A DNA stretch of 64,000 nucleotides from Scytonema millei VB511283 (GCF_000817735.3 NZ_JTJC03000017.1:186001-250000); one strand, 5' to 3'. Positions 52,217 through 61,763 are shown, counted from the first letter of the stretch. A program made the numbers and translations. The notes: a model not told the origin generated them from the sequence alone.

Positions 52217-53512
52217 ATGTCAGATTCAGTAATTCGCGTCGAAAATTTAGGCAAAAAGTACATTCTCGGCCATCAAAAGCAAGAATGTTACACCACACTG
52301 CGAGACACGCTAGCTAACGGAGTCAAATCTTTTAAACATCGCTTTATAAAGCAGCGCGATCGCAGAACTTATCATCCAACTCGTGAAGAATTTTGGGCAT
52401 TAAAAGACGTTTCTTTTGAGATTAAACAAGGTGAAGCTATTGGTGTTATCGGACGCAATGGGGCAGGGAAATCGACACTATTAAAACTTTTGAGTCGCAT
52501 TACTGAACCTACTAGAGGAAATATAATTGCTAAAGGGCGAGTAGCCAGCTTGCTAGAAGTAGGAACGGGATTTCACCCAGAACTAACTGGACGAGAAAAT
52601 ATTTATCTTAACGGTTCTATTTTAGGCATGAGTAGAGCTGAGATTAAAAAAAAGTTTGATGAAATTGTTGCCTTTGCTGAAATTGAAAAGTTTTTAGATA
52701 CTCCGGTCAAGCGTTATTCTTCTGGAATGTACGTTCGCCTTGCTTTCTCTGTTGCTGCTCACTTGGAACCAGAAATTTTGATTGTGGATGAAGTCTTAGC
52801 AGTAGGCGATTCAGCATTTCAAAAGAAATGTTTGGGAAAAATGGGTGATGTGTCAACCAAAGAAGGACGAACAGTTTTGTTTGTCAGCCATAGTATGCAA
52901 GCTATTGCCCAACTGACTCAGCGTTGCATACTGCTTTCCAAGGGAAACGTTCAATTTGACGGTCATACTAGTAAAGCGGTGCAGTTATATATTGCTGGAG
53001 CAAAATTTTCAGACGAGCAGCCTGCATATTACGAAGCTTCTGCGGATAAAACTGGTAACTACATAGCTTGGGCGCAGGTACATACATCTGAAGAGGAAGG
53101 AGTCCACTGCTGGGGAAAACCGATTACATTTGAATTTGCATTAAACGTGGCTCAACCGCATGAAAGCCTATGTTTCTCTTTTCAGGTACTGAATGAATTT
53201 CAACAACCCATTTGTATTTTTTGGAAATTCGATGACCAAATACCTTTTCGTCGAGAGGCAGGATTGTTTGTTATCAGATGCGAGATTCCAAAATTTAGAC
53301 TCTACATGGGTTCGTTCACCTTAAGAACATGGTTTGCTGAGCGACGCAGTAGTAATTTATTAGAAAATTTGACTCATATTTGTCCGTTTGAAGTCACAAT
53401 GCACAGTATTGAGCGACAGGATTATCCGTGGCAACAAGACGAATGCACTTACTTAGAAGATGCTATTTGGCAAGTTGTAGAACAGCCATTGGAAATCTCC
53501 TCGAAATCCTAA
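52217..53512 (+). CDS. polysaccharide ABC transporter ATPase with C-terminal Wzt domain
   Basis: A 431-residue ATPase. The Walker A is VIGRNGAGKSTLLKLL, the signature is RYSSGMYVRLAFSVA and the Walker B is ILIVDEVLAVGD. Residues from about 265 to 415 match the Wzt carbohydrate-binding domain that recognises the capped end of the glycan. Such transporters export finished, terminally modified chains, so one of the methyl- or acyltransferases nearby could add the cap; this is inference. Confidence 0.93.
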   Translation: MSDSVIRVENLGKKYILGHQKQECYTTLRDTLANGVKSFKHRFIKQRDRRTYHPTREEFWALKDVSFEIKQGEAIGVIGRNGAGKSTLLKLLSRITEPTRGNIIAKGRVASLLEVGTGFHPELTGRENIYLNGSILGMSRAEIKKKFDEIVAFAEIEKFLDTPVKRYSSGMYVRLAFSVAAHLEPEILIVDEVLAVGDSAFQKKCLGKMGDVSTKEGRTVLFVSHSMQAIAQLTQRCILLSKGNVQFDGHTSKAVQLYIAGAKFSDEQPAYYEASADKTGNYIAWAQVHTSEEEGVHCWGKPITFEFALNVAQPHESLCFSFQVLNEFQQPICIFWKFDDQIPFRREAGLFVIRCEIPKFRLYMGSFTLRTWFAERRSSNLLENLTHICPFEVTMHSIERQDYPWQQDECTYLEDAIWQVVEQPLEISSKS

Positions 53513-53550
53513 ATTTAAGTTTGATCTAGCAAGCAAATTTCAATAAAATT

Positions 53551-54063
53551 ATGGCAATAAATGATGATGTTAAGTTAGGCACTCAAGTTAGAATTTTTCA
53601 TCCTCATCTCGTAAATCTATATGGTTGTGTAATTGGAGATGAAACAAAAATTGGTTCCTTTGTGGAAATCCAAAAAAACGCCTTAGTTGGAGCTAGATGT
53701 AAAGTCTCATCTCATACTTTTATTTGTGAAGGTGTCATTTTAGAAGACGAAGTATTTGTCGGTCATGGCGTTATGTTTACTAATGACCTTTATCCGCAAG
53801 CAACTAATGAAGATGGAAGTCTGCAAACTGAGACTGATTGGCATGTAGTCAAGACTTGGGTAAAGTGCGGTGCTTCTATTGGTAGTAATGCCACCATTCT
53901 TGCAGGAGTAACAATTGGAAAAAAAGCCATAATTGGAGCTGGAGCGGTAGTAACTCGTGATGTTCCCGATTATGCAGTTGTGGCGGGGGTCCCTGCTCGT
54001 GCTATGAACGATGTGCGTGAATGCAAGCAAACGCGGCAGATTTTGCGATCGCTAAATAGCTAA
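53551..54063 (+). CDS. hexapeptide-repeat acetyltransferase, WbpD/WlbB-like
   Basis: A 170-residue left-handed beta-helix acyltransferase. Hexapeptide repeats run from about 13 to 150 (GCVIGDETKIGSFVEIQKNA; SIGSNATILAGVTIGKKAII), ending in the typical DYAVVAGVPARAM. It resembles N-acetyltransferases that acetylate UDP-2-acetamido-3-amino-uronic acid. It is followed directly by an oxidoreductase and an aminotransferase that would supply this substrate. Confidence 0.88.
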   Translation: MAINDDVKLGTQVRIFHPHLVNLYGCVIGDETKIGSFVEIQKNALVGARCKVSSHTFICEGVILEDEVFVGHGVMFTNDLYPQATNEDGSLQTETDWHVVKTWVKCGASIGSNATILAGVTIGKKAIIGAGAVVTRDVPDYAVVAGVPARAMNDVRECKQTRQILRSLNS

Positions 54064-54097
54064 ATATGAATAACTCATTATTGTTTTAGAGGCTGTC

Positions 54098-55138
54098 ATG
54101 CAAGATCTAATTAATATAGGTGTAATTGGTTATGGCTACTGGGGTCCAAACCTGGTGAGAAATTTCTCTGAAATCCCAGGAGCGCAGGTAAGAACTGTCA
54201 GCGATTTTAAACCAGAATTGCTGGCAAAAGCGCAAACGCGATATCCGACCTTGAAAGTCACGACCGATTATCGAGACATATTAAAAGATCCGAAGATTGA
54301 TGCAGTTGCGATCGCCACACCAGTTTCGACTCACTTCGATTTAGCTCTAGCAGCATTGCAAGCTGGCAAGCACGTACTGGTAGAGAAACCGATGACGACC
54401 TCCTCCGAACAGGCAATGAGGTTAATTGAGGAAGCTCAACGGCGCAACCTAGTGTTGATGGTAGATCACACCTTTGTTTACACGGGTGCTGTTCGCAAGA
54501 TGCACGATCTGATTACGACAAAGGTTGTCGGCGATATCTATTACTACGATTCAGTGCGCGTTAACCTCGGACTGTTTCAGCATGACGTGAACGTGTTGTG
54601 GGATCTGGCAGTCCATGACCTTTCGATTATGGATTATCTACTGCCATACCAACCTTATGCCGTCTCTGCTACAGGTATTAGCCACGTTCCCAGAGGACCG
54701 GAAAACATTGCTTACTTAACGTTATTTTTTGAAAACAACTTGATGGCTCATCTCCACGTTAACTGGTTAGCACCAGTCAAAGTTCGCCGCACGTTAATTG
54801 GTGGCAGCCAGCGCATGATTGTCTACGATGACTTAGAACCGAGCGAGAAAGTCAAAATTTACGACAAAGGAATTACCCTCAATAGCAACTCTGCCGAAAG
54901 CGTCTATCAAATGCTAATTGGCTACCGTGCAGGAGATATGTGGGCGCCGCACTTAGATATGACAGAAGCAATACGGACAGAAGGACTGCACTTTATTGAT
55001 TGTATCCAGCAAGGCGATCGCCCTATCACTGATGGGGAAGCAGGATTGCGGGTCGTAAAAATTCTGGAGGCTGCTACCCAGTCCATCAAGCAGCAAGGGC
55101 GATTAATTGAATTAAACACAGTGGAGGTAGCAGCATGA
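54098..55138 (+). CDS. Gfo/Idh/MocA family oxidoreductase, WbpB/WlbA-like
   Basis: A 346-residue NAD(P)-dependent sugar oxidoreductase. The Rossmann motif is IGVIGYGYWGPNLVRNF, the signature GKHVLVEKPM carries the EKP lysine, and HFDLALAALQAG lies between. It fits 3-oxidation of UDP-N-acetyl-glucosaminuronate. Its stop overlaps the next start (ATGA at 55135), so it is translationally coupled to the aminotransferase. Confidence 0.9.
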   Translation: MQDLINIGVIGYGYWGPNLVRNFSEIPGAQVRTVSDFKPELLAKAQTRYPTLKVTTDYRDILKDPKIDAVAIATPVSTHFDLALAALQAGKHVLVEKPMTTSSEQAMRLIEEAQRRNLVLMVDHTFVYTGAVRKMHDLITTKVVGDIYYYDSVRVNLGLFQHDVNVLWDLAVHDLSIMDYLLPYQPYAVSATGISHVPRGPENIAYLTLFFENNLMAHLHVNWLAPVKVRRTLIGGSQRMIVYDDLEPSEKVKIYDKGITLNSNSAESVYQMLIGYRAGDMWAPHLDMTEAIRTEGLHFIDCIQQGDRPITDGEAGLRVVKILEAATQSIKQQGRLIELNTVEVAA

Positions 55139-56232
55139 TCCCATTTGTAGACTTAAAAGCACAATACCTGAGCATTAAAAACGAAATCGATACTGCTGTC
55201 CTCAAAGCCCTAGAAAGCACGCAATTTGTGCTAGGCAGCGAAGTTGTTGCTTTAGAAGAAGAGTTCGCTCATTACTGTAATGCTGACTATGGCATTGCTG
55301 TCAACACAGGAACTAGCGCGCTCCACTTAGCATTATTAGCCGCTGGTATTGGTGCGGGTGACGAAGTGATTACCGTGCCTTTCACTTTTGTTGCTACTAC
55401 GGCAGCAATTTGTTACACCGGAGCTAAACCCGTATTCGTTGATATCGATCCGGTTTCCTACACGATTGACGTAACCCAGATTGAAGCAGCAATTACCGAG
55501 CGGACGAAAGCAATTCTGCCTGTACATCTGTACGGTCAACCAGCCGACATGGAACCGATACTAGAAATTGCTCGCCGTCACGGTCTAATTGTGATTGAGG
55601 ATGCCGCTCAAGCTCATCGGTCTGAGTATAAGGGACAGCGAGTTGGCAGTCTGGGCGACATTGGTTGTTTCAGCTTTTATCCCGGCAAGAACTTAGGAGC
55701 ATGTGGTGAAGGCGGTATGGTCGTCACCAACAATCCCGAGTACGAGCGCCAAATGCGGATGCTGCGCGATTGGGGACAGGAACGCAAGTATCACCACGTC
55801 TTTAAGGGATACAACTACCGCATGGATGGCATCCAGGGAGCCATTTTGCGGGTGAAGTTACGCCATTTAGACAAATGGACTGAGGCACGCAGAGCGCACG
55901 CCGCCAGATATGACAAACCGCTAGCAAATGCAGGCGTGAAAACTCCCACAGCGATGCCTTACAGCCATCACGTTTATCATGTCTATGCCATTCGTTCTCC
56001 TCAACGGGATACCTTACAACAAAAGCTACAAGAGAAAGGAATCCAAACAGGCATTCACTATCCGATTCCCGTACACCTACAACCAGCTTATGCCGACTTA
56101 GGTTATCAAGCTGGCGCGTTTCCTCACTCAGAAGCGGCATCCAAGGAAGTTTTATCCTTGCCAATGTATGCAGAATTGATCGCAGATTCACAAACTCAGA
56201 TTATCAATGCGGTGATTGCTGAATATGTCTGA
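55135..56232 (+). CDS. DegT/DnrJ/EryC1/StrS aminotransferase, WbpE/WlbC-like
   Basis: A 365-residue PLP-dependent sugar aminotransferase. Motifs are IPFVDLKAQYLSIKNEID, VNTGTSALHLALLAAG, IEDAAQAHRSEYKG, and SFYPGKNLGACGEGG with the PLP lysine. With the preceding oxidoreductase and acetyltransferase it forms the set that converts UDP-GlcNAcA into a 2,3-diacetamido-uronate. No UDP-GlcNAc 6-dehydrogenase (WbpA) is in the window. It overlaps the previous gene by four bases and the next by eight. Confidence 0.92.
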   Translation: MIPFVDLKAQYLSIKNEIDTAVLKALESTQFVLGSEVVALEEEFAHYCNADYGIAVNTGTSALHLALLAAGIGAGDEVITVPFTFVATTAAICYTGAKPVFVDIDPVSYTIDVTQIEAAITERTKAILPVHLYGQPADMEPILEIARRHGLIVIEDAAQAHRSEYKGQRVGSLGDIGCFSFYPGKNLGACGEGGMVVTNNPEYERQMRMLRDWGQERKYHHVFKGYNYRMDGIQGAILRVKLRHLDKWTEARRAHAARYDKPLANAGVKTPTAMPYSHHVYHVYAIRSPQRDTLQQKLQEKGIQTGIHYPIPVHLQPAYADLGYQAGAFPHSEAASKEVLSLPMYAELIADSQTQIINAVIAEYV

Positions 56233-57808
56233 CACTTTTTCCTTAAAATTTCTCGGTCACGCTGGTATTCTCCTCAAAGCTGATGGTGTGACTTTACTAT
56301 GCGATCCTTGGATGAGCGAGAGCGGTGCTTTCTTGCATAGTTGGCATCAATACCCACCGAATGATTTTCTCGAACGGCAAGACTTATACGATGCAGATTA
56401 TTTGTATATCAGCCACGATCATGACGATCATTTCGACCGAGATTTTCTAAAAGACTTTCCCAAGCATAAAGTCACTGTCATTATTGCTGAATTTTTGACA
56501 GATACCTTTGCTAGAGAAATTGCCAAGCTTGGTTTTACCCGCATATTGGAACTCAAAGATTGGGAATCGTATCAACTGGCTGAAAACTTCAGCGTTGCTG
56601 TTGTTAAAGACAAGTCGCTCTACAAAATAGATTCTGCATTACTGATCGAAGTTGGCAACACGAAGATCTTGCACAAAAATGACTGTCATATCCCAGATGA
56701 AGATATTCCTAAATACAGGGAATTAGGGATCGATTTTCTCTTTGCCCAGTTTTCGGGAGCAATGTGGTATCCAGCGACTTATGCATATGAAGCTAAAAAA
56801 CAACAACGAATAACAGCAAAACTCAAACAGAATATGTTAGATAGTTTTGTTGACTTTGCTAATAACATTTGTGCCAAACATGTTTTTCATTATGCTGGAC
56901 CTCCTGCTTTTCTGGAAGATGATATCTTTCACCTAAATTTCCAAGAAAACAGCATTTTTCCCGATCAGTGGGATGTGTACGAAGACCTTTCTCAGCAAAT
57001 TAATGGTGATTTAACCCTACTTTTGCCCGGAGATATCGTGCAATTATCATCCGCTAGGCAACTAGAAATTACACGCCAGTTTATCTCGCTTGGACTTTCG
57101 CAAAAAGCGTCAGTTTTAGATAATTACAAGCAGAAAAGAGCTACCGTTATTCAATCCTATCTCAGTAATTTGCCTCAACCTAGCAAAGAATTTTTGCAGA
57201 AATTTAGCGTCCATATTCAGCAATTATTTTCTGCTAGCATTTACTTAACTGAGAAAGTAAACGCTCTCGTAAAATTTACCCTGACTGGTGTGAATGGTGG
57301 CTCTGTGTATGTTGAAACTCGCGATCGCGAATTTGCGATTATGCAATCGTGTACGGAAACGCCAAACTACGAGTTTACGATAGACACTGCGATCGCCAAC
57401 CTTCTAGTAGAAGGCAAAGAACATTGGGAAAGCTTGTTCTTAAGTATGAGGTTCAAGGCAAAACGCCGACCAGATGCTTACAACTGGCCCTTATTTGCTA
57501 TCTTGCGCTACGGTAATGAACCTAAACTTATTGCTCAAGTTGAAAAAACGCTCCAAGCAGCCGAGAACGAAGAATTTATCGTCAGAGATGGAGAAAAAGA
57601 ATACCACGTTCAACGCTATTGTCCTCACGCAGGAGCAGATCTTTCCCAGGTGAAGGTTCATGACGATAAGTTAGTTTGTCCGAGACATCGTTGGATATTC
57701 GATCTTCGTTGTCAAGGCAAATGTATAGTTGGTGGCAACATGCCTTTGAAAGTTTATCAATCAAGTGAAATAACTAGTCAGAAAACAGCTGAGGAAGTTA
57801 ATGTTTGA
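56225..57808 (+). CDS. MBL-fold metallo-hydrolase with C-terminal Rieske [2Fe-2S] domain
   Basis: A 527-residue protein. The N-terminal metallo-beta-lactamase fold has the metal motif YISHDHDDHFD (HxHxDH, about residues 65-72) and the later histidine in ILHKNDCHIPDED. A middle region of about 200 residues may contain an SCP2-like fold. The C-terminal Rieske centre has YCPHAG and CPRHRWIF (CxH and CxxH). CMP-Neu5Ac hydroxylase combines Rieske and MBL domains in the opposite order; here it may oxidise or hydroxylate a nucleotide sugar, which is inference. ATG 56225 overlaps the preceding stop by eight bases. Confidence 0.86.
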   Translation: MSDTFSLKFLGHAGILLKADGVTLLCDPWMSESGAFLHSWHQYPPNDFLERQDLYDADYLYISHDHDDHFDRDFLKDFPKHKVTVIIAEFLTDTFAREIAKLGFTRILELKDWESYQLAENFSVAVVKDKSLYKIDSALLIEVGNTKILHKNDCHIPDEDIPKYRELGIDFLFAQFSGAMWYPATYAYEAKKQQRITAKLKQNMLDSFVDFANNICAKHVFHYAGPPAFLEDDIFHLNFQENSIFPDQWDVYEDLSQQINGDLTLLLPGDIVQLSSARQLEITRQFISLGLSQKASVLDNYKQKRATVIQSYLSNLPQPSKEFLQKFSVHIQQLFSASIYLTEKVNALVKFTLTGVNGGSVYVETRDREFAIMQSCTETPNYEFTIDTAIANLLVEGKEHWESLFLSMRFKAKRRPDAYNWPLFAILRYGNEPKLIAQVEKTLQAAENEEFIVRDGEKEYHVQRYCPHAGADLSQVKVHDDKLVCPRHRWIFDLRCQGKCIVGGNMPLKVYQSSEITSQKTAEEVNV

Positions 57809-58523
57809 ACTAGATAGAACTAGAATCGTCAAAGCCGTGCATGGCTTGAAAGACTTTCAACCAGATCCTGATTTTGAAATTGGACTAGCAGAATATCTCC
57901 TCGAACGGTACGAACGATCGGCATTACTTGAGTTGTACTCGCGCTTTGCTACTAGTGATGGAGATTTTGATGGACTGATGCGACGAGCGATCTGGCGAGC
58001 GGTCGCACAGCAATTTGGACATGGAGTTCGGATTGAGAGTGGAGTCGGTTTTAAGCATCTAGAAACATTTGAGATTGGCGATCGCGTTTTCATTGGTTCG
58101 CAGAGCTACATTCAGGGACGGTTTGACGGTAGGTGCGTCATTGGCAACAACGTTTGGATTGGTCCGCAAAGCTACTTTGATGCGCGTGACTTAACGATTG
58201 AAGATAATGTTGGCTGGGGACCAGGTGCAAAAGTTCTGGGTTCAACCCATACCGGATTACCGATTGACGTTCCCATTATTCAAACAGACCTGGAAATCAA
58301 ATCAGTCAAAATTGAAGCCGGAGCCGATATTGGGATGAATGCCGTTATTCTTCCTGGGGTGACTGTTGGTAAAAGCAGTATTGTCGGTGCTGGAGCAGTT
58401 GTAACTAAGGACGTACCACCATTTGCGATCGTTGCTGGCGTTCCCGCTCGTTTTCTCCGCTGGCGTGATGGATACGAATCCTCAGAGGAGTTAACAGAAT
58501 ATGCAAGTAGCTACGGAGTGTAA
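57801..58523 (+). CDS. hexapeptide-repeat acyltransferase
   Basis: A 240-residue left-handed beta-helix acyltransferase with an N-terminal helical region (1-75). Hexapeptide coils follow from about 80 (FIGSQSYIQGRFDGRCVIGN to MNAVILPGVTVGKSSIVGAG), ending in FAIVAGVPARF. A conserved STHTG His (about residue 151) is the likely catalytic base. The acyl group and acceptor are unknown. It overlaps the previous gene's stop by eight bases. Confidence 0.87.
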   Translation: MFELDRTRIVKAVHGLKDFQPDPDFEIGLAEYLLERYERSALLELYSRFATSDGDFDGLMRRAIWRAVAQQFGHGVRIESGVGFKHLETFEIGDRVFIGSQSYIQGRFDGRCVIGNNVWIGPQSYFDARDLTIEDNVGWGPGAKVLGSTHTGLPIDVPIIQTDLEIKSVKIEAGADIGMNAVILPGVTVGKSSIVGAGAVVTKDVPPFAIVAGVPARFLRWRDGYESSEELTEYASSYGV

Positions 58524-58559
58524 CAAGGCAGTTGGCTGTTGTGATGAGAGGAAATAAAA

Positions 58560-59324
58560 GTGCTAGAAACATCGAAGCGGTTGGAATCGACAAAAGAATT
58601 GGAGCAAATAACGGCTGAATACCTCAATCCCACGCCAGACAGAAGCGTTGACCAGAAAGTATTAGATCTCGTTTCAGATTTGGTGATATCTAGGCTTGAT
58701 GGCGATCGCATCCTAGAGTTAGGTGTAGGCGATCGGATCTGGACTCCAAAGTTAATCGACAAATTTGCCGACGTGACGAGTGTAGATGGCTCGTCAGGTT
58801 TGCTAGCTGCTATGCAAGCAGATCTTGTTGGCAAACTTGATGGCAAGCATTGGACACCAGTTTGCTCTTTATTTGAAGACTACCAGCCAGATCGAACTTT
58901 TGACACCGTTCTAGCAACTTTTGTCCTCGAACACGTAGATAATCCTGGGCTGATTCTCCAGATGGCTAGGCAGAATTGGCTCAAACCAGGGGGGAAATTA
59001 GCAGTTGTCGTACCTCACGCACTCAGTTTACACCGACGCTTGGCTGTCAAGATGGGGCTAGCGACCTATCCGGGAGAATTGGGTGAGACAGACCGACGCA
59101 TGGGACATAAACATGCTTTTACGTGTTACGAAATGGAAAAGCTACTCGTAGAAGCTGGGTTTCAGATCGTTGAGCAGAAAGGCATGTTTGCCAAGGTATT
59201 ACCTAATAGTACGCTTGCTGCCTGTAGCGACAAGCAGCTATGTGGCTTGTTTGAGTTAGGTCTAGATCTGCCGATGGAATACTCAACAACTATTTACTTT
59301 TTAGCAGAGGCAAAAAGTAGATGA
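58560..59324 (+). CDS. class I SAM-dependent methyltransferase of the glycan locus
   Basis: A 254-residue methyltransferase. The SAM motif is ILELGVGDRIWTP (about 51-63), with FADVTSVDGSSGLL and TFDTVLATFVLEHVDNPGL downstream. A C-terminal part with YEMEKLLVEAGFQIVEQKG is typical of the family. It could methylate the glycan or a nucleotide sugar. Start GTG 58560 after GAGGAAAT. Confidence 0.87.
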   Translation: MLETSKRLESTKELEQITAEYLNPTPDRSVDQKVLDLVSDLVISRLDGDRILELGVGDRIWTPKLIDKFADVTSVDGSSGLLAAMQADLVGKLDGKHWTPVCSLFEDYQPDRTFDTVLATFVLEHVDNPGLILQMARQNWLKPGGKLAVVVPHALSLHRRLAVKMGLATYPGELGETDRRMGHKHAFTCYEMEKLLVEAGFQIVEQKGMFAKVLPNSTLAACSDKQLCGLFELGLDLPMEYSTTIYFLAEAKSR

Positions 59325-59332
59325 CTGGTATA

Positions 59333-59388
59333 CGAAGTCAGAAGTCAGAAGTCAAAAGTCAAAAGTCAGAAGTCAGAAGTCAAAAAAA
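59333..59388. repeat. AGAAGTC heptamer array
   Basis: Eight units of AGAAGTC and AAAAGTC after the methyltransferase. The only heptamer array inside the second half of the glycan locus. Confidence 0.85.
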
Positions 59389-59504
59389 TGATGCTGTGGC
59401 TCAAGACGCGATCTATTTCTGCCTTGCTGCACAAGCTTAGATTGCGATCGCTTCGGAGTTACAGTTGCAAAATTCAAACAAATACTCTCAGGAGATACGC
59501 AGTC

Positions 59505-59569
59505 GATCCCCCAACCCCCTTAAAAAGGGAGCTTTATTCCCCCCTTGTTAAGGGGGGCTAGGGGGGATC
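59505..59569. repeat. C/G-tract palindromic repeat
   Basis: GATC-bordered 65-base unit with C-tract and G-tract arms, related to those at 4909 and 48391. Confidence 0.85.
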
Positions 59570-59629
59570 GTCAAGATCTGAAACTTCAAGTGCGTAATTC
59601 CTGACTCTACTAGGTTTTAGGTTTAACAA

Positions 59630-60604
59630 ATGCAGATTAACAAAGTACTCATTACGGGCGGAGCTGGTTTAGTAGGCTCCCACATTACCGATCTGTTGGT
59701 CAAGCAGGGAGTCGCTGAGATTGTTATTCTTGATAACTTCACGCGCGGGAATCAAAAAAATCTGAGCTGGGCATTAGAGCGCGGCTCGGTGAAGATTGTG
59801 ACAGGTGACATACGCGATCGCCTACTGCTTGCCGATGTCATGCAAGGTGTCGATGTCGTCTTTCATCAAGCAGCAATTCGGATTAACCAATGCGCTGAAG
59901 AACCGCGCTTGGCGTTAGAAGTTTTAGCAAATGGGACTTTCAACGTCTTAGAAGCTGCGGTCAGTGCTGGAGTGAAAAAAGTAGTTGCAGCTTCATCCGC
60001 CTCAATCTACGGTATGGCAGAGGCATTTCCTACCACAGAATCGCACCATCCCTACAACAACCGCACGATTTACGGTGCAGCTAAGACATTTAACGAAGGA
60101 CTGTTACGCAGCTTCTATGACATGTACGGGTTGGACTACGTAGCCTTACGCTACTTCAACGTTTACGGTCCGCGCATGGATATTTATGGCGTTTACACCG
60201 AAGTCCTGATCCGCTGGATGGATCGCATAGCCGCAGGTCAACCGCCACTGATTTTCGGTGATGGCAAGCAAACAATGGATTTCGTCTATATCGAAGATAT
60301 CGCTAGAGCAAACATTTTAGCTGCCCAGGCTGATGTTACAGATGAAGTGTTTAACATTGCCAGTGGTGTAGAAAGCAGTTTGAACGACCTAGCCTACAGT
60401 TTGGCTAGGGTGATGGGGTCAGATTTGCAGCCAGAGTATGGTGCAGAACGCAAAGTGAACCCCGTGCAGCGGCGACTAGCAGATCCGAGCAAAGCTAGAG
60501 AATTGCTGGGTTTTGAGGCACAGGTTTCACTAGAAGAGGGGTTGCGTCGGCTCGTCAAATGGTGGAGCGATGAAAAACAAGCAAAGGAAATATGCCATGT
60601 CTGA
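59630..60604 (+). CDS. NAD-dependent epimerase/dehydratase (extended SDR)
   Basis: A 324-residue sugar-nucleotide SDR. The NAD motif is VLITGGAGLVGSHI (about 6-19). ASSASIYG and the YGAAK Tyr-Lys pair give the catalytic set, and FNVYGPRMD and FVYIEDIARAN follow. It could act as a UDP-sugar 4-epimerase or a related dehydratase for the glycan; the exact sugar is not determinable. It overlaps the next start by eight bases. Confidence 0.92.
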   Translation: MQINKVLITGGAGLVGSHITDLLVKQGVAEIVILDNFTRGNQKNLSWALERGSVKIVTGDIRDRLLLADVMQGVDVVFHQAAIRINQCAEEPRLALEVLANGTFNVLEAAVSAGVKKVVAASSASIYGMAEAFPTTESHHPYNNRTIYGAAKTFNEGLLRSFYDMYGLDYVALRYFNVYGPRMDIYGVYTEVLIRWMDRIAAGQPPLIFGDGKQTMDFVYIEDIARANILAAQADVTDEVFNIASGVESSLNDLAYSLARVMGSDLQPEYGAERKVNPVQRRLADPSKARELLGFEAQVSLEEGLRRLVKWWSDEKQAKEICHV

Positions 60605-61763
60605 GCAGATGCAGAATATTCCAATTGCTAAACCTTGGATGGGTGAAGCCGAGGCAGATGCCGCTAAGCGAGCAATCATGTCCGGCTGGGTAACGCAAGG
60701 ACCCGAAGTCACCGCCTTCGAGCAGGAGTTTGCCGCTTACGTAGGAGCAAACTATGCTTGTGCAGTGTCTAATTGCACCACGGCGTTGCATTTAGCTTTA
60801 TTAGCTGTTGGCGTAAAACCTGGGGATGAGGTAATTACCGTCAGTCACTCCTATATTGCCACTGCCAATAGTATTCGCTATTGCGGTGCGATCCCCGTAT
60901 TTGTGGATATCGAACCGCACACTTACAATATCAATCCCACTTTGATTGAAGCCGCGATCGGCAATCGCACCCGCGCGATTCTCGTCGTCCACCAAATGGG
61001 AATGCCTTGCGACCTCAAAGCGATTTTGGACGTTGCCCGTCGCTACAATTTGCCAGTCATCGAAGATGCCGCTTGCGCGATTGGGAGTGAAATTCTCTGG
61101 GATGGGGAGTGGGAAAAGATCGGCAAGCCACACGGGGACATCGCCTGTTTTTCCTTCCATCCCCGTAAGATAATTACGACTGGTGATGGTGGAATGCTAA
61201 CCACCAGCAATCCTGAATGGGACAAACAATTTCGTCTGTGGCGACAGCACGGAATGAGTGTTTCTGACACGGTGCGTCACGGTGCGAAACAAGTGATTTT
61301 CGAGTCCTACCCGATGTTGGGCTACAACTACCGCATGACCGATATCCAAGCGGCAGTCGGAAGGGAACAGCTCAAACGCCTACCAGAAATTGTGGCACGT
61401 CGCCGTTACTTAGCAGAGCAATATCGGGAAAAGCTGGCAGATGTGCGGGGATTGAAATTAGCAACAGAGCCAGTTTGGGCGCGGAGTAATTGGCAAGGTT
61501 ATTGCGTCCGCTTGCCTAAGCAGTGCAACCAGGTGCAAGTCATGCAGACGATGCTTGATGCTGGGATTTCCACGCGACGCGGGATTATGTGCGCCCATCG
61601 CGAAGAGGCATATCAAAGTGAAGCTTGGTCTTGTGGTGGCGATCGCCTCCTAGAAAGCGAGCAAGCTCAAGATCGGACTATTGTTTTGCCACTTTTCCAT
61701 CAGATGACCGAGGAGGAGCAGGAGCGCGCGATCGCGGTTTTGAAGACTGCTTGTCAGGTTTGA
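60597..61763 (+). CDS. DegT/DnrJ/EryC1/StrS aminotransferase (third of the locus)
   Basis: A 388-residue PLP enzyme. Motifs are IPIAKPWMGEAEADAAKRAI, AVSNCTTALHLALLAVG, VIEDAACAIGSE and SFHPRKIITTGDGG with the PLP lysine. It is not a close copy of the two other aminotransferases of the locus, so it likely serves another amino sugar, possibly made by the preceding epimerase. Start ATG 60597 is chosen with AAAGGA upstream; the frame is open to 60570 inside the preceding gene. Confidence 0.92.
   Translation: MSEQMQNIPIAKPWMGEAEADAAKRAIMSGWVTQGPEVTAFEQEFAAYVGANYACAVSNCTTALHLALLAVGVKPGDEVITVSHSYIATANSIRYCGAIPVFVDIEPHTYNINPTLIEAAIGNRTRAILVVHQMGMPCDLKAILDVARRYNLPVIEDAACAIGSEILWDGEWEKIGKPHGDIACFSFHPRKIITTGDGGMLTTSNPEWDKQFRLWRQHGMSVSDTVRHGAKQVIFESYPMLGYNYRMTDIQAAVGREQLKRLPEIVARRRYLAEQYREKLADVRGLKLATEPVWARSNWQGYCVRLPKQCNQVQVMQTMLDAGISTRRGIMCAHREEAYQSEAWSCGGDRLLESEQAQDRTIVLPLFHQMTEEEQERAIAVLKTACQV

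Larger units (their letters stand above)
59325..59629. other. spacer with heptamers and C/G palindrome
   Basis: About 305 bases. AGAAGTC/AAAAGTC heptamers lie at 59333-59388 and a C/G-tract palindrome at 59505-59569. No gene is seen. Confidence 0.6.
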
